From Acidobacteriota bacterium (GTDB lineage Bacteria; Acidobacteriota; Terriglobia; Bryobacterales; Bryobacteraceae), in contig VFZU01000034.1 in the NCBI GenBank assembly GCA_016870995.1, forward strand, positions 1 through 50,039: 50,039 bases of DNA, written 5' to 3'. A model generated the notes under the pieces. It saw nothing but the letters and a program-made list of their open reading frames with translations. It made no database searches and was not told where the DNA came from. Shown here in pieces: positions 1-7,273 of this stretch. How positions within the stretch are numbered: the stretch's first letter is position 1; each line of letters begins with the position of its first letter. A program made the translations under genes and the position numbers.

Positions 1-3
1 GCC

Positions 4-43
4 GTCAAGGCGACCCTACGGGCAAGCTGCGCTTGGCCTTGAC
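4..43. repeat. Nested inverted repeat at left edge of window
   Basis: The outer arms GTCAAGGC (4-11) and GCCTTGAC (36-43) are perfect complements. Inside them CAAGC (23-27) and GCTTG (31-35) form a second hairpin around TGC. No gene is visible in bases 1-277, so this probably lies in non-coding DNA of the integrated element upstream of its first gene. It could be a terminator-like or protein-binding structure; the function is unknown. Confidence 0.5.
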
Positions 44-277
44 CGCTGCGCGCCTTGGGCAAAGCAACCTTATATCGAGGCGAAGGGCTTAACTGAAGGT
101 CGAGATACTATGAATCCGCTGGACGAAGTTTGGACGTCTTGACAGCACTACGGAGCCTTAGGAATCATCCGCAATTTGCGCGAAACTTAGACTGAGGCCG
201 CCTAGCTCGACGGAGCGAACGCGCGTGAACCTGACGCGCTGGCGGCTACACCAACTCAGGTCATCGGAAAGGAACCG

Positions 278-991
278 ATGCACGCTCGATCCACAGAGAA
301 GGTTGCCTCATTCCGTGGCGCAGAATACGTAGAAAATAACGAACTTCAAGAATGGCAAGCGGAGGTTCTGGAGACGTTTTTTAAGGAATGCCCAAAAGCG
401 TTTGAGGAATTCAAGGGGCATGTATTCCAGGAGTTTCTCGATCTAAAGTCTCTTGCAGATAATTGGCCGGACTTGCAGCCGTTTCGTGACGTGTTTCTGA
501 AGTGGCTTCGGCGATATAGGTTTGACCAGTGCGAATGGATTGTTGATGCTTTACTCGATTCTCTGGGCGACCTCGATCAATTCCCAGAGTTGTTCAAGGA
601 TGAATATCGTGCTGACCGTAATCGAGCGGGATGGCTTGTGACATCAGAACCATTCCGTTTCGAGTTTCGGGGCTTCGAGTTGAACGGGGAATCGCGCGAG
701 AAATATCAAGTCCAACTTGAACAACACCTCAAAGCTGCAATCGAGCAGCACTTCACAAAAGCTCAACAACTGGCCGCAGAGCGTGGATTGAAGGTGGCGA
801 AGGATCGAGATCCTGTTCATTTCAAATGGCTCATCCAATATTTATGTCGCAACTGGACGTATAAGGATATCGGCTCAAAGGGGAGACCTCGCGCAACTGC
901 CGACGCCGTCAGAAAGGCGATCAGGCGACTTGCTGAGGAGCTAGCCATCCCCCTGCCAGAGGCACCCAAGGGCAGGCCACGCGGTTCATAA
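278..991 (+). CDS. Hypothetical protein of the integrated element
   Basis: A 237-residue soluble protein with no signal peptide or membrane segment. The ATG follows an AAAGGA ribosome-binding site. The N-terminal two thirds is rich in acidic and aromatic residues and predicted helices. The C-terminal part is basic (GSKGRPRATADAVRKAIRRL, then KGRPRGS) and looks like a DNA-binding tail or HTH segment with an AT-hook-like GRPR pair. I do not recognise the family. It precedes the AlpA-like and primase genes on the same strand by about 100 bp, so a role in regulating or replicating the element is possible, but that is inference from position. Confidence 0.6.
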   Translation: MHARSTEKVASFRGAEYVENNELQEWQAEVLETFFKECPKAFEEFKGHVFQEFLDLKSLADNWPDLQPFRDVFLKWLRRYRFDQCEWIVDALLDSLGDLDQFPELFKDEYRADRNRAGWLVTSEPFRFEFRGFELNGESREKYQVQLEQHLKAAIEQHFTKAQQLAAERGLKVAKDRDPVHFKWLIQYLCRNWTYKDIGSKGRPRATADAVRKAIRRLAEELAIPLPEAPKGRPRGS

Positions 992-1094
992 TTCGGACTT
1001 TTACGCCACAAGGTTCGCCGTCCTAATTACTCAGCCTACGATCAAATCACGGGAGCGATCAAGAGTTCTCGAATCTGATCCTAAAGGTTGAAAA

Positions 1095-1307
1095 ATGCTG
1101 ACTAGAGTAAACGACTTTTGCCGAAAGCATCCAAACGAATTCGGCACCCCACAGCGAGTTTATACGGCAGTGCGCGAAGGCGTACTACCCATTGGCGTAG
1201 CAGTTCGCCTAGGTCGCAAGATCCTCATTAACGAGACAAAGTATCAGGCGTGGATCGATGCTGGCGGTTCCGCATTGCCGGGCGGATGGCGTCGGGAGGC
1301 TGAATGA
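1095..1307 (+). CDS. AlpA/excisionase-like helix-turn-helix protein
   Basis: A 70-residue protein resembling the MerR-like winged-helix fold of AlpA and Xis proteins. Residues 17-33 (TPQRVYTAVREGVLPIG) match the HTH_17 pattern in which a helix leads to a recognition turn, followed by a beta wing (VRLGRKILINETKY) and a terminal W-I-x-x-G-G. Such proteins activate satellite-phage transcription or direct excision together with the integrase. It overlaps the primase start by 4 nt (ATGA), so the two are translationally coupled. Whether it acts as activator or excisionase cannot be told from sequence. Confidence 0.7.
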   Translation: MLTRVNDFCRKHPNEFGTPQRVYTAVREGVLPIGVAVRLGRKILINETKYQAWIDAGGSALPGGWRREAE

Positions 1308-3547
1308 CAGAGACCTCCATCGCTGAAGTACTCAGGCTCACCAGGCAACCCGCACCCAAAGGGCGGCGCTTCTCGCGCAGTTGGGTTGGAAGTAATGATC
1401 CCAATTGCACCGAAAGCGAAGACGGGACCAAGTTTTTTTGTCACTCAACTGGCACCGGGGGCGATGCGGCAACGCTATACAAAGAAATCACTGGCTGCAG
1501 CATTGGCGAAGCCTTGACCGCGCTAGAGGCGGCGGGCGTTCGGCAACCATCGCAACGCGTAAGCACGCAGAAGCCAGCGAAGCCAAAGGGCGAACCCAAA
1601 CCCGTCGCCTATTACAACTACGAAGACGAAAGCGGAAAGGTTCTCTACCGCGCCGTCCGCAAAGAACCGGGTTACGAGGGACGCGATAAGACCTTCGTCA
1701 TGGAGCGACCCACCGCGCGCGGCGGATGGGCCACTGGCGTCGGGGATATCGAGCGCGTACCGTACCATTTGCCCAGACTGTTAGCCGCTGATCCGAACGA
1801 ACCTGTCTACATCGTCGAGGGCGAAAAAGACGTCTTAACGGTCGAGAGATTGGGATTCGTTGCGACTTGTAAAGCTGGCGGCGCGTCGGGGGCTAACCAG
1901 TTTGCCGAGTGGCTGAATTGCTTCGCGAACCGCGATGTTGTTCTCCTCCCAGACAACGACACGGCGGGCCGGAAATTCTCGGCCGAGGTGGCGGAGATCC
2001 TGCAGCCCATTGCGGCGTCGGTGCGAGTGGTTGCGCTTCCCGGCTTGCTGGAGAAAGGCGACGTGTCCGACTATATAGCGGCTGGCGGTACGCGGGCCGA
2101 GCTTGAGCAGTTGGTGGCTGCAGCGCCGAACTGGGCACCATCAACCGCACTGGCAAAGGTCGAAGAGCCACAAGGCAAAATTGCCGAATTTACCGAGCTA
2201 GACTTCACCGACGCTGGGATAGCGGAGCTAGTGGCGAAGCTTCACGGCGACGGGATACGGCGAGCATTGGACACTGGCGAGTTTCTTGCATTCGACGGGC
2301 GGCGCTGGATTCGCGGCGAGGCGGCTAACAAAATCGTCGAGCGCTTCATTCTGGATGTGGGCCGCGATATCTACGAGCGAGCACCGGGGATGTCTGCCGG
2401 GCTCTCGAAACACGCCATGAAGGCGGGCTGGCGCGTGCAACAAGACCCAGGTACGAAGGCCGTGTTGTCGAGGCTGGCGGCGGTGGAAGCCATCGGTACT
2501 ACGTTCGATACATTCGACACCGACGGCGAGCTTCTCAACGTCGCGAATGGTACGTTGAACCTTCGCACTGGCGAACTTCACCCGCATCGGGCCGGGGACC
2601 TCATAACGCGGCTCATCGACATCCTTTATTCGGCATCGGCACCCGCGCGGGTCTGGGTCAGTACCATCGGCCAGATTTTCGCACCGAATCCCGAGTTGGT
2701 TGAGTATCTTCAGCGAATGGTGGGCTACGCTTCGACGGGCTTAATCCGCGAGCACGTTTTTCACATGCTGATTGGCACAGGGCGCAACGGTAAGAGTCTC
2801 ATCGTGGAGGCATTGGCCGAGGTTTTCGGCGAGTATGGTTTGGCAATCGGGGCCGATACCCTAGCAAGGGCTCATGACCTACAACGGCCGCGTCCTGATG
2901 TGGCGTTAATGCGGGGCAAGCGCTTCGTCTTCAGTCAAGAGGCTAACCGTAACACGCCATTCGATGAGGCTCTGGTTAAGCGTGTGAGCGGCGGCGACAC
3001 AATCTCAGCGCGCGTATTGCACCAGAACCCTATTACATTCCGAAGCACAGCGAAGCTGTTCTTGAGTACAAATCACGCACCGGAAATTAGCGGCACCGAG
3101 ACGGCCATCTGGCGGCGGATGCGGCTGATACCGTTCCGCGTGAGCTTTGCAGGCCGCGAAGACGTGACACTCCCGCAAAGGCTCAAGGCCGAGCGCGAAG
3201 GAATTCTGGCGTGGGTCATCGAGGGAGCGAGGCGCTACTTCGAAATTGGACTTGAGGCGCCGGAAGTTGTAACCGAGGCCACCGACGAATACAGGCGGCA
3301 GTCCGACCAGTTGGGCCGATTCGTCGAGGATCGTCTCATGTTCATCGACGGCGCAACCGTTGCGGCGAAGCGGATTCAGGATGCTTACCGGGCGTGGTGT
3401 GCAGAATCCGGCGAGAGGGAACAACGGTCCGCAGCGTTGTCTGAGTACCTCGCCGCGAAGGGCATCGAAAAGAAGAGAATCACCGAAGGGAATCGTTATT
3501 TGGGCGTCAGTGTGAGGCCAGAAATGGGGGAGCAGGATGAATTTTGA
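1304..3547 (+). CDS. P4-type primase-helicase (TOPRIM + D5/SF3 helicase)
   Basis: A 747-residue multidomain replication protein. Residues about 35-65 look like a degenerate CHC2 zinc region (few Cys remain). Around 168-260 is a TOPRIM domain with EGEKD and the LPDNDTAG acidic motif. Residues about 400-640 are a D5_N/SF3 helicase with Walker A GTGRNGKS at 491-498, an FVFSQEAN Walker-B-like strand and the sensor motif LFLSTNHAP. A winged-helix-like tail (AYRAWCAESGE) follows. Proteins of this type initiate replication of P4-like satellites and some integrative plasmids by opening their own origin and priming it. The inverted repeat immediately downstream is a candidate origin. It starts at an ATGA overlap with the AlpA-like gene. 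Confidence 0.88.
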   Translation: MTETSIAEVLRLTRQPAPKGRRFSRSWVGSNDPNCTESEDGTKFFCHSTGTGGDAATLYKEITGCSIGEALTALEAAGVRQPSQRVSTQKPAKPKGEPKPVAYYNYEDESGKVLYRAVRKEPGYEGRDKTFVMERPTARGGWATGVGDIERVPYHLPRLLAADPNEPVYIVEGEKDVLTVERLGFVATCKAGGASGANQFAEWLNCFANRDVVLLPDNDTAGRKFSAEVAEILQPIAASVRVVALPGLLEKGDVSDYIAAGGTRAELEQLVAAAPNWAPSTALAKVEEPQGKIAEFTELDFTDAGIAELVAKLHGDGIRRALDTGEFLAFDGRRWIRGEAANKIVERFILDVGRDIYERAPGMSAGLSKHAMKAGWRVQQDPGTKAVLSRLAAVEAIGTTFDTFDTDGELLNVANGTLNLRTGELHPHRAGDLITRLIDILYSASAPARVWVSTIGQIFAPNPELVEYLQRMVGYASTGLIREHVFHMLIGTGRNGKSLIVEALAEVFGEYGLAIGADTLARAHDLQRPRPDVALMRGKRFVFSQEANRNTPFDEALVKRVSGGDTISARVLHQNPITFRSTAKLFLSTNHAPEISGTETAIWRRMRLIPFRVSFAGREDVTLPQRLKAEREGILAWVIEGARRYFEIGLEAPEVVTEATDEYRRQSDQLGRFVEDRLMFIDGATVAAKRIQDAYRAWCAESGEREQRSAALSEYLAAKGIEKKRITEGNRYLGVSVRPEMGEQDEF

Positions 3548-3636
3548 TGCACTTTATGTAGGGCATGTACCCTCTCCCACTTATTCCCATAATTCAATTC
3601 CTATACAAACTTGTGAAAGTGCCTACATAGAGTGCA
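3548..3636. repeat. Inverted repeat after primase gene, candidate replication origin
   Basis: The left arm TGCACTTTATGTAGGGCA (3548-3565) faces the right arm TGCCTACATAGAGTGCA (3620-3636). The arms are complementary over about 16 positions, with one mismatch and one extra base. The 54-bp spacer is AT-rich compared with the surroundings. The repeat begins at the primase stop codon. P4 satellites carry a cis replication region near their alpha primase, so an origin is one reading; a strong attenuator or a repressor operator are alternatives. Confidence 0.5.
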
Positions 3637-3742
3637 TAACCAACATTTTCTCCCCATTCAGACAAACTCAAAGGAACTCAACTGCAATGGGTAAAGGAGC
3701 TACGCTTGAGCGGTCGAAAGCGCTAGCTGGGGAGGTGGCCGC

Positions 3743-4021
3743 TTGAACGCGAAGGCCAAAGGCACACGAAACGAACATCGCTCTATGCGCTTGCTCGAAT
3801 CGGCGGGCTACTCCTGCACCCGAGCGGCGGCATCGCTGGGCGCTTGGGACATCGTCGGCATCGGCTCAACTGACGTTGTTCTGGTGCAGGTCAAAACGAA
3901 CGCATGGCCGGGGAGCGTCGAGACGGACACCATGAAGAGCTTCCCCGCACCTGCAAACGCGCGGAAGCTGATCCACCGATGGAGAGACAGGCAACGAATG
4001 CCAGATGTGAGAGAGCTTTGA
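3743..4021 (+). CDS. Minimal PD-(D/E)xK nuclease, Holliday-junction-resolvase-like
   Basis: A 92-residue protein with the archaeal Hjc-like pattern. An N-terminal basic segment KAKGTRNEHR contains E11, then a conserved helix LLESAGYSCTR, then G-A-W-D36-I-V and V-x-V-Q49-V-K51 forming the metal site. It ends with HRWRDRQRMPDVREL. The family is small and soluble and is often carried by phages, where it resolves or nicks branched DNA. The TTG start is chosen because GGGGAGG lies 7 nt upstream at 3730-3736; no in-frame ATG fits as well. It sits between the primase and integrase genes, consistent with processing of replication or integration intermediates. The true substrate is unknown. Confidence 0.7.
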   Translation: MNAKAKGTRNEHRSMRLLESAGYSCTRAAASLGAWDIVGIGSTDVVLVQVKTNAWPGSVETDTMKSFPAPANARKLIHRWRDRQRMPDVREL

Positions 4022-4337
4022 TGGTCCTTGGCATCGCCAGAGAGCGACTTTTGGGCATCGCGGCGGGCGGATGGATACATAGGCTGGGCAGCTTATGCAA
4101 TGCACCTGCGTTCCATTGTGCGCGAAGGCGGGGCATCTGCAAGGGTGTCCCTGCCAGCGCTGGAAAGTTCACGACCCTCCGGTGGGAACCGCGCGATGAA
4201 GCCGGAAAACGCCGCCGCAGTTACATAGACTTCCCCTCAATCGGTTAGGGGTGTGAGGATTCTCTAGGGATGCGAAGCCTTTACCACTTGTGCAAGCTCA
4301 TGTATTCGTAACCAAAATAGGCAATTCGATTAGAGGC
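4022..4337. other. Stretch without a supported gene
   Basis: Short open frames are present (for example 4028-4228) but none has a convincing start site or recognisable product. The DNA may be a decayed gene of the element or spacer between the nuclease and the integrase operon. Confidence 0.4.
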
Positions 4338-4366
4338 TTGACATCGGTGGGGAGTGGCGGTATCGT
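4338..4366 (+). promoter_or_regulatory. Sigma70-type promoter of the integrase operon
   Basis: A perfect TTGACA (4338-4343) is separated by 17 bp from TATCGT (4361-4366). About 240 nt of leader follow before the first start codon at 4613. The leader contains several small hairpins, for example TGCCC-aatc-GGGCA near 4466-4480 and GGTG-CACC near 4380, so post-transcriptional control is possible. Confidence 0.6.
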
Positions 4367-4612
4367 GACGGGCGTGGCTGGTGTTACTAGCACCGAGCCA
4401 CTACCCTAAACCAATCCGCGAGGTAACCGCGAAATGGCCTTTAGCTATTCTCCCATTCACCCTGCCCAATCGGGCAAGCATACCCCACAAGTTTTCAGCC
4501 TCAGCAACCGCACCACACGCGGCTAGGCGACCCGCTTCTCACGTCCTGCCGCACAGCACTCGGACCGGGCGTGGCGGCGCATATCAACCCAGACACGAAA
4601 AAGGAGAACCTC

Positions 4613-4858
4613 ATGAAGCCCACATTGAGCACCGCATTAGGCAGGCTCGAAGCCGACCTGGCTAGCGAACACACATCACCCGAGGCGGAATTTATTCAGT
4701 GCGTCTTGAGCCTATACGACAGTGGCTTGCTCGACCCTGCAAGGGCTGAGCTTGCGCTTCAAGACTGGCGCGATGAACTGGCCGTGATGCAGCACCACGT
4801 CAACGCAGCGGCAAGGTGCCAGCCTGAAATGCTTGCCAGCGCACTGGAGGCCGTTTAA
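4613..4858 (+). CDS. Small hypothetical protein coupled to integrase
   Basis: An 81-residue soluble, acidic, helical protein. The ATG at 4613 is preferred over an upstream GTG at 4571 because AAGGAG lies 6 nt before it at 4601-4606. Its stop overlaps the integrase start (TAATG), so the two are translated together. No domain is recognised. Position suggests a directionality or regulatory partner of the integrase, which is only inference. Confidence 0.65.
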   Translation: MKPTLSTALGRLEADLASEHTSPEAEFIQCVLSLYDSGLLDPARAELALQDWRDELAVMQHHVNAAARCQPEMLASALEAV

Positions 4859-5985
4859 TGGCCGGGCAAATTGTCAACAGGGGCGAGCGTACATGGCTAG
4901 TTCGCGTATTCGTCGGCAGGGATGGCAACGGCAAACGCTGCTACCAAAACCGGACGATTCACGGCGCGCGGCGGGACGCTGAAAAGGCGTTGGCCGACAT
5001 GCTCACCAAGCGAAGCCTAGGGCCGCAACTCATCGACATAGACCGCGTACTCGTCAGTGAATTGCTGGATGACTTGGAGCGCGACTATCGGCTCAATGGC
5101 AAGGATGCCAAATGGTGCAACGAGAAATGCAGGTTGCATCTTCGGCCATTCTTCGGGGCGATGCGGGCGGCGCGAGTTACGTCTGCCACCATTGCGAATT
5201 ATTGCGACACGCGGCTAGAGGCGGGCGCGGCGCTGGCGACGATCAACAGGGAGTTGAGTCTGCTCAAGCGGTCCTTCAATTTGGCGGCGCGGGCTACTCC
5301 GGCAAAGGTTCATGCGGTGCCGCATATCAAGTTGTTTCGGGAATCTAACATAAGGGTGGGTTTCTTTGAGCATGGTGAATACCTCGCGATGCGGGCGGCG
5401 CTGCCAGACCACTTGAAACCTGTGCTTGTCGTTGGCTACTACACCGGATGCCGTCGAGGGGAAATTCTCTCGATGCGGTGGGAGCAAGTAGACTTGATGG
5501 CGGGCTGTATCCGCCTTGAGGTCAACACCACGAAAAACGGCGAGGCCCGCGTTATCCACTTGGCACCCGAGGCGCTAGAAGTGCTGAAGCTGCAAAGGGA
5601 ACGCACCTTACAGGCGCACCCTGGCTGCCCTTGGGTATTCCACTACAACGGCGACAAGCTGGATTGGTTCTACAAATCGTGGAATGAAGCCTGCAAGCGT
5701 GCTGGGCTGGTGGATGAGGGCGGGAAACCTACCAAGCTCTTCCATGACCTTCGCAGATCCGCCGTGCGCAATTTAGTGCGGGCGGGTACTCCCGAATCTG
5801 TTGCAATGCGGATAAGCGGCCACAAATCACGAAGCGTTTTTGAACGGTACAACGTGGTCTCCGAAGCCGATATCAGGCAGGGGGCGGCGCGGCTGGCGGA
5901 ATACCTTCAGGGCGTCGAGCGGCACACAGCGGAGCAGGAGCGGCACACTATAGGCACACAAGGCCAGTTGGAGATGGTCCAATAG
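4858..5985 (+). CDS. int: Tyrosine recombinase/phage integrase
   Basis: A 375-residue integrase of the lambda type. It has an N-terminal arm-binding strand region, a SAM-like core-binding domain at about 70-160, and a catalytic domain from about 170. Visible active-site residues are R199 (YTGCRRGE), K in TTKNGEAR, H296 and R299 (HDLRRS), H322 (ISGHKS) and the nucleophile Y331 (FERYN). It is expected to integrate and excise the element between attP and the chromosomal tRNA gene. The gene reads toward the 3' end of the tRNA at 6033-6108, the usual arrangement for tRNA-targeting islands. The C-terminal coding region contains three GGCACAC repeats that may be arm-type binding sites. Confidence 0.93.
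   Translation: MAGQIVNRGERTWLVRVFVGRDGNGKRCYQNRTIHGARRDAEKALADMLTKRSLGPQLIDIDRVLVSELLDDLERDYRLNGKDAKWCNEKCRLHLRPFFGAMRAARVTSATIANYCDTRLEAGAALATINRELSLLKRSFNLAARATPAKVHAVPHIKLFRESNIRVGFFEHGEYLAMRAALPDHLKPVLVVGYYTGCRRGEILSMRWEQVDLMAGCIRLEVNTTKNGEARVIHLAPEALEVLKLQRERTLQAHPGCPWVFHYNGDKLDWFYKSWNEACKRAGLVDEGGKPTKLFHDLRRSAVRNLVRAGTPESVAMRISGHKSRSVFERYNVVSEADIRQGAARLAEYLQGVERHTAEQERHTIGTQGQLEMVQ
5921..5959. repeat. GGCACAC direct repeats next to attachment site
   Basis: GGCACAC occurs at 5921-5927, 5942-5948 and 5953-5959, with spacings of 21 and 11 bp, about two and one helical turns. They lie inside the last codons of the integrase gene and about 75-110 bp from the tRNA 3' end. Face-of-helix spacing near an att site is typical of integrase or Xis arm sites. 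The same heptamer at the same 11-bp spacing occurs at 47854-47871 by the second integrase. Confidence 0.45.
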
Positions 5986-6032
5986 AGGGCCGCTGAAGGC
6001 TGGCAAGCAATTGCATGGATAGGATTTATGTG

Positions 6033-6108
6033 TGGTGGGCCCTGTTGGATTCGAACCAACAACCAACGGATTATGAGTCCGCTGCACTAACCGTTGTGCT
6101 AAGGGCCC
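6033..6108 (-). tRNA. tRNA with CAT anticodon, probably tRNA-Ile2 (ileX-like) or tRNA-Met
   Basis: The minus strand folds as a perfect cloverleaf: acceptor GGGCCCT/AGGGCCC, D stem GCAC/GTGC, anticodon stem CGGA/TCCG around loop CTCATAA (anticodon CAT at 6075-6073), T stem GTTGG/CCAAC with TTCGAAT loop, and encoded CCA at 6035-6033. The overall sequence, especially the GGGCCCTTAGC start and ACTCATAAT loop, resembles E. coli ileX, whose C34 is modified to lysidine to read AUA. Elongator Met cannot be excluded by eye. It is intact and is the likely integration target of the element on its 3' side. Confidence 0.92.
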
Positions 6109-6145
6109 TCGCTCTCAAATTGTCGCAACAATCCCCACCCGAAAG

Positions 6146-7231
6146 CTACTTCCCCCGCTGCGCCGCACTCTGAAACGGTGTCTCCAACTTCCCAATCCCC
6201 TCGATCTCAATCGTCACCATATCTCCCGCCTTCAAAAACTCCTGCCGCTCCATCCCCGTCCCCGACGGCGTCCCCGTCGCAATCACATCCCCCGGATACA
6301 GCGTCAGAATCGACGTCAGATACATCAGCATGTGATGCTCCTTCCACAATAGCTCCGCCGTCGTGCCATCCTGCTTCACCACCCCATTCACCCGCGTCAC
6401 AATCTTCAGCCGGTCATAATTCGGCAGAAACTCCTTCGGCACAATCACGGGCCCGAAGGGAGCTCCGCGATCCGTGCTCTTGCCCTCAAACCAGTTCGCT
6501 CCGGGGAACATATTCTGCTCACGCCGCCGCCCGCCACGATCGCTCAAATCGAACAGAATGCTATACCCGAACACCGCATCGTGCGAGTTCTCTTTCGTCA
6601 GTTGGTAAGAAGTCTTCCCCATCACGATCGCCATCTCACCTTCCCAGTCCACCCGCCCACGACCTTCCGCGATGAAATACGGCGAGCCGGGATCAATGAT
6701 GCAAGACCGCGGCGACTTGGCAAAAAATATTGGCGCATCGCGGTCCGGATCGATCAGCGCAGCCGCAGCCGCGTTGAACCCACCGCCACCGCCGCCCTTG
6801 GCCGCCGCCGCTGACATCGGCCTCGCGCCCATCCCCTCGGCATGCGCCCGATAATTCGCCGCCGCGGCCAGCAGGTTCCACGGATACTTCACCGGCGCCA
6901 GATACTTCACCTTCGTCGATTCATGAGCAAACGCCGGCTTGCCTTCACGCTTCAGATAATTCGCGATCTGATACAGCCTGCCCCGCACGGAAGGATACTG
7001 TTCGATCAGATCCCGCATCTCCCCCGGAAACTTCACCGCCTTAAGTTTTGCGGCCCGCGTAACATAGGCATTCGCGGTCGCGATTTCAACAATCACCCGA
7101 TCCTGATCGAGCAACATTGCGAGCACTGGCCCCTTGCCACCCACTTCAATCGTCGCCAGTTTGAAAGGGGTCTCCGGCGTCTCTGGCACAGCCGCCATCA
7201 ACGCCGCGCTCAACATCAAGATCGCATTCAT
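6146..7231 (-). CDS. Fumarylacetoacetate hydrolase (FAH) family protein, probably exported
   Basis: A 361-residue protein with the FAH C-terminal fold. The divalent-metal site is visible as the acidic DWEGEMAIVMGK strand and FEGKSTDRGAPFGP, followed by the closing GTPSGTG loop. The family cleaves C-C bonds or decarboxylates/hydrates beta-keto acids. I start at ATG 7231 rather than 7264 because the encoded N terminus MNAILMLSAALMAAVPE is a Sec-type signal peptide. Export is unusual for this mostly cytosolic family. An Ala/Gly-rich insert (six Gly in a row) separates the N-terminal part from the catalytic core. The substrate cannot be predicted. It is transcribed toward the tRNA. Confidence 0.85.
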   Translation of the reverse strand: MNAILMLSAALMAAVPETPETPFKLATIEVGGKGPVLAMLLDQDRVIVEIATANAYVTRAAKLKAVKFPGEMRDLIEQYPSVRGRLYQIANYLKREGKPAFAHESTKVKYLAPVKYPWNLLAAAANYRAHAEGMGARPMSAAAAKGGGGGGFNAAAAALIDPDRDAPIFFAKSPRSCIIDPGSPYFIAEGRGRVDWEGEMAIVMGKTSYQLTKENSHDAVFGYSILFDLSDRGGRRREQNMFPGANWFEGKSTDRGAPFGPVIVPKEFLPNYDRLKIVTRVNGVVKQDGTTAELLWKEHHMLMYLTSILTLYPGDVIATGTPSGTGMERQEFLKAGDMVTIEIEGIGKLETPFQSAAQRGK

Positions 7232-7273
7232 AGCTGCCAGTTTACTGAAAGCCAATCCACGCAATCCGTCAAA

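Noticed and set aside
3537-3746. A 69-codon frame overlapping the primase stop and running across the inverted repeat
   Set aside because: It has no recognisable product and passes through both repeat arms. The nuclease after it has its own strong ribosome-binding site.
4028-4248. Two short overlapping frames after the nuclease gene
   Set aside because: Neither has a convincing start site, and composition fits spacer or decayed DNA.
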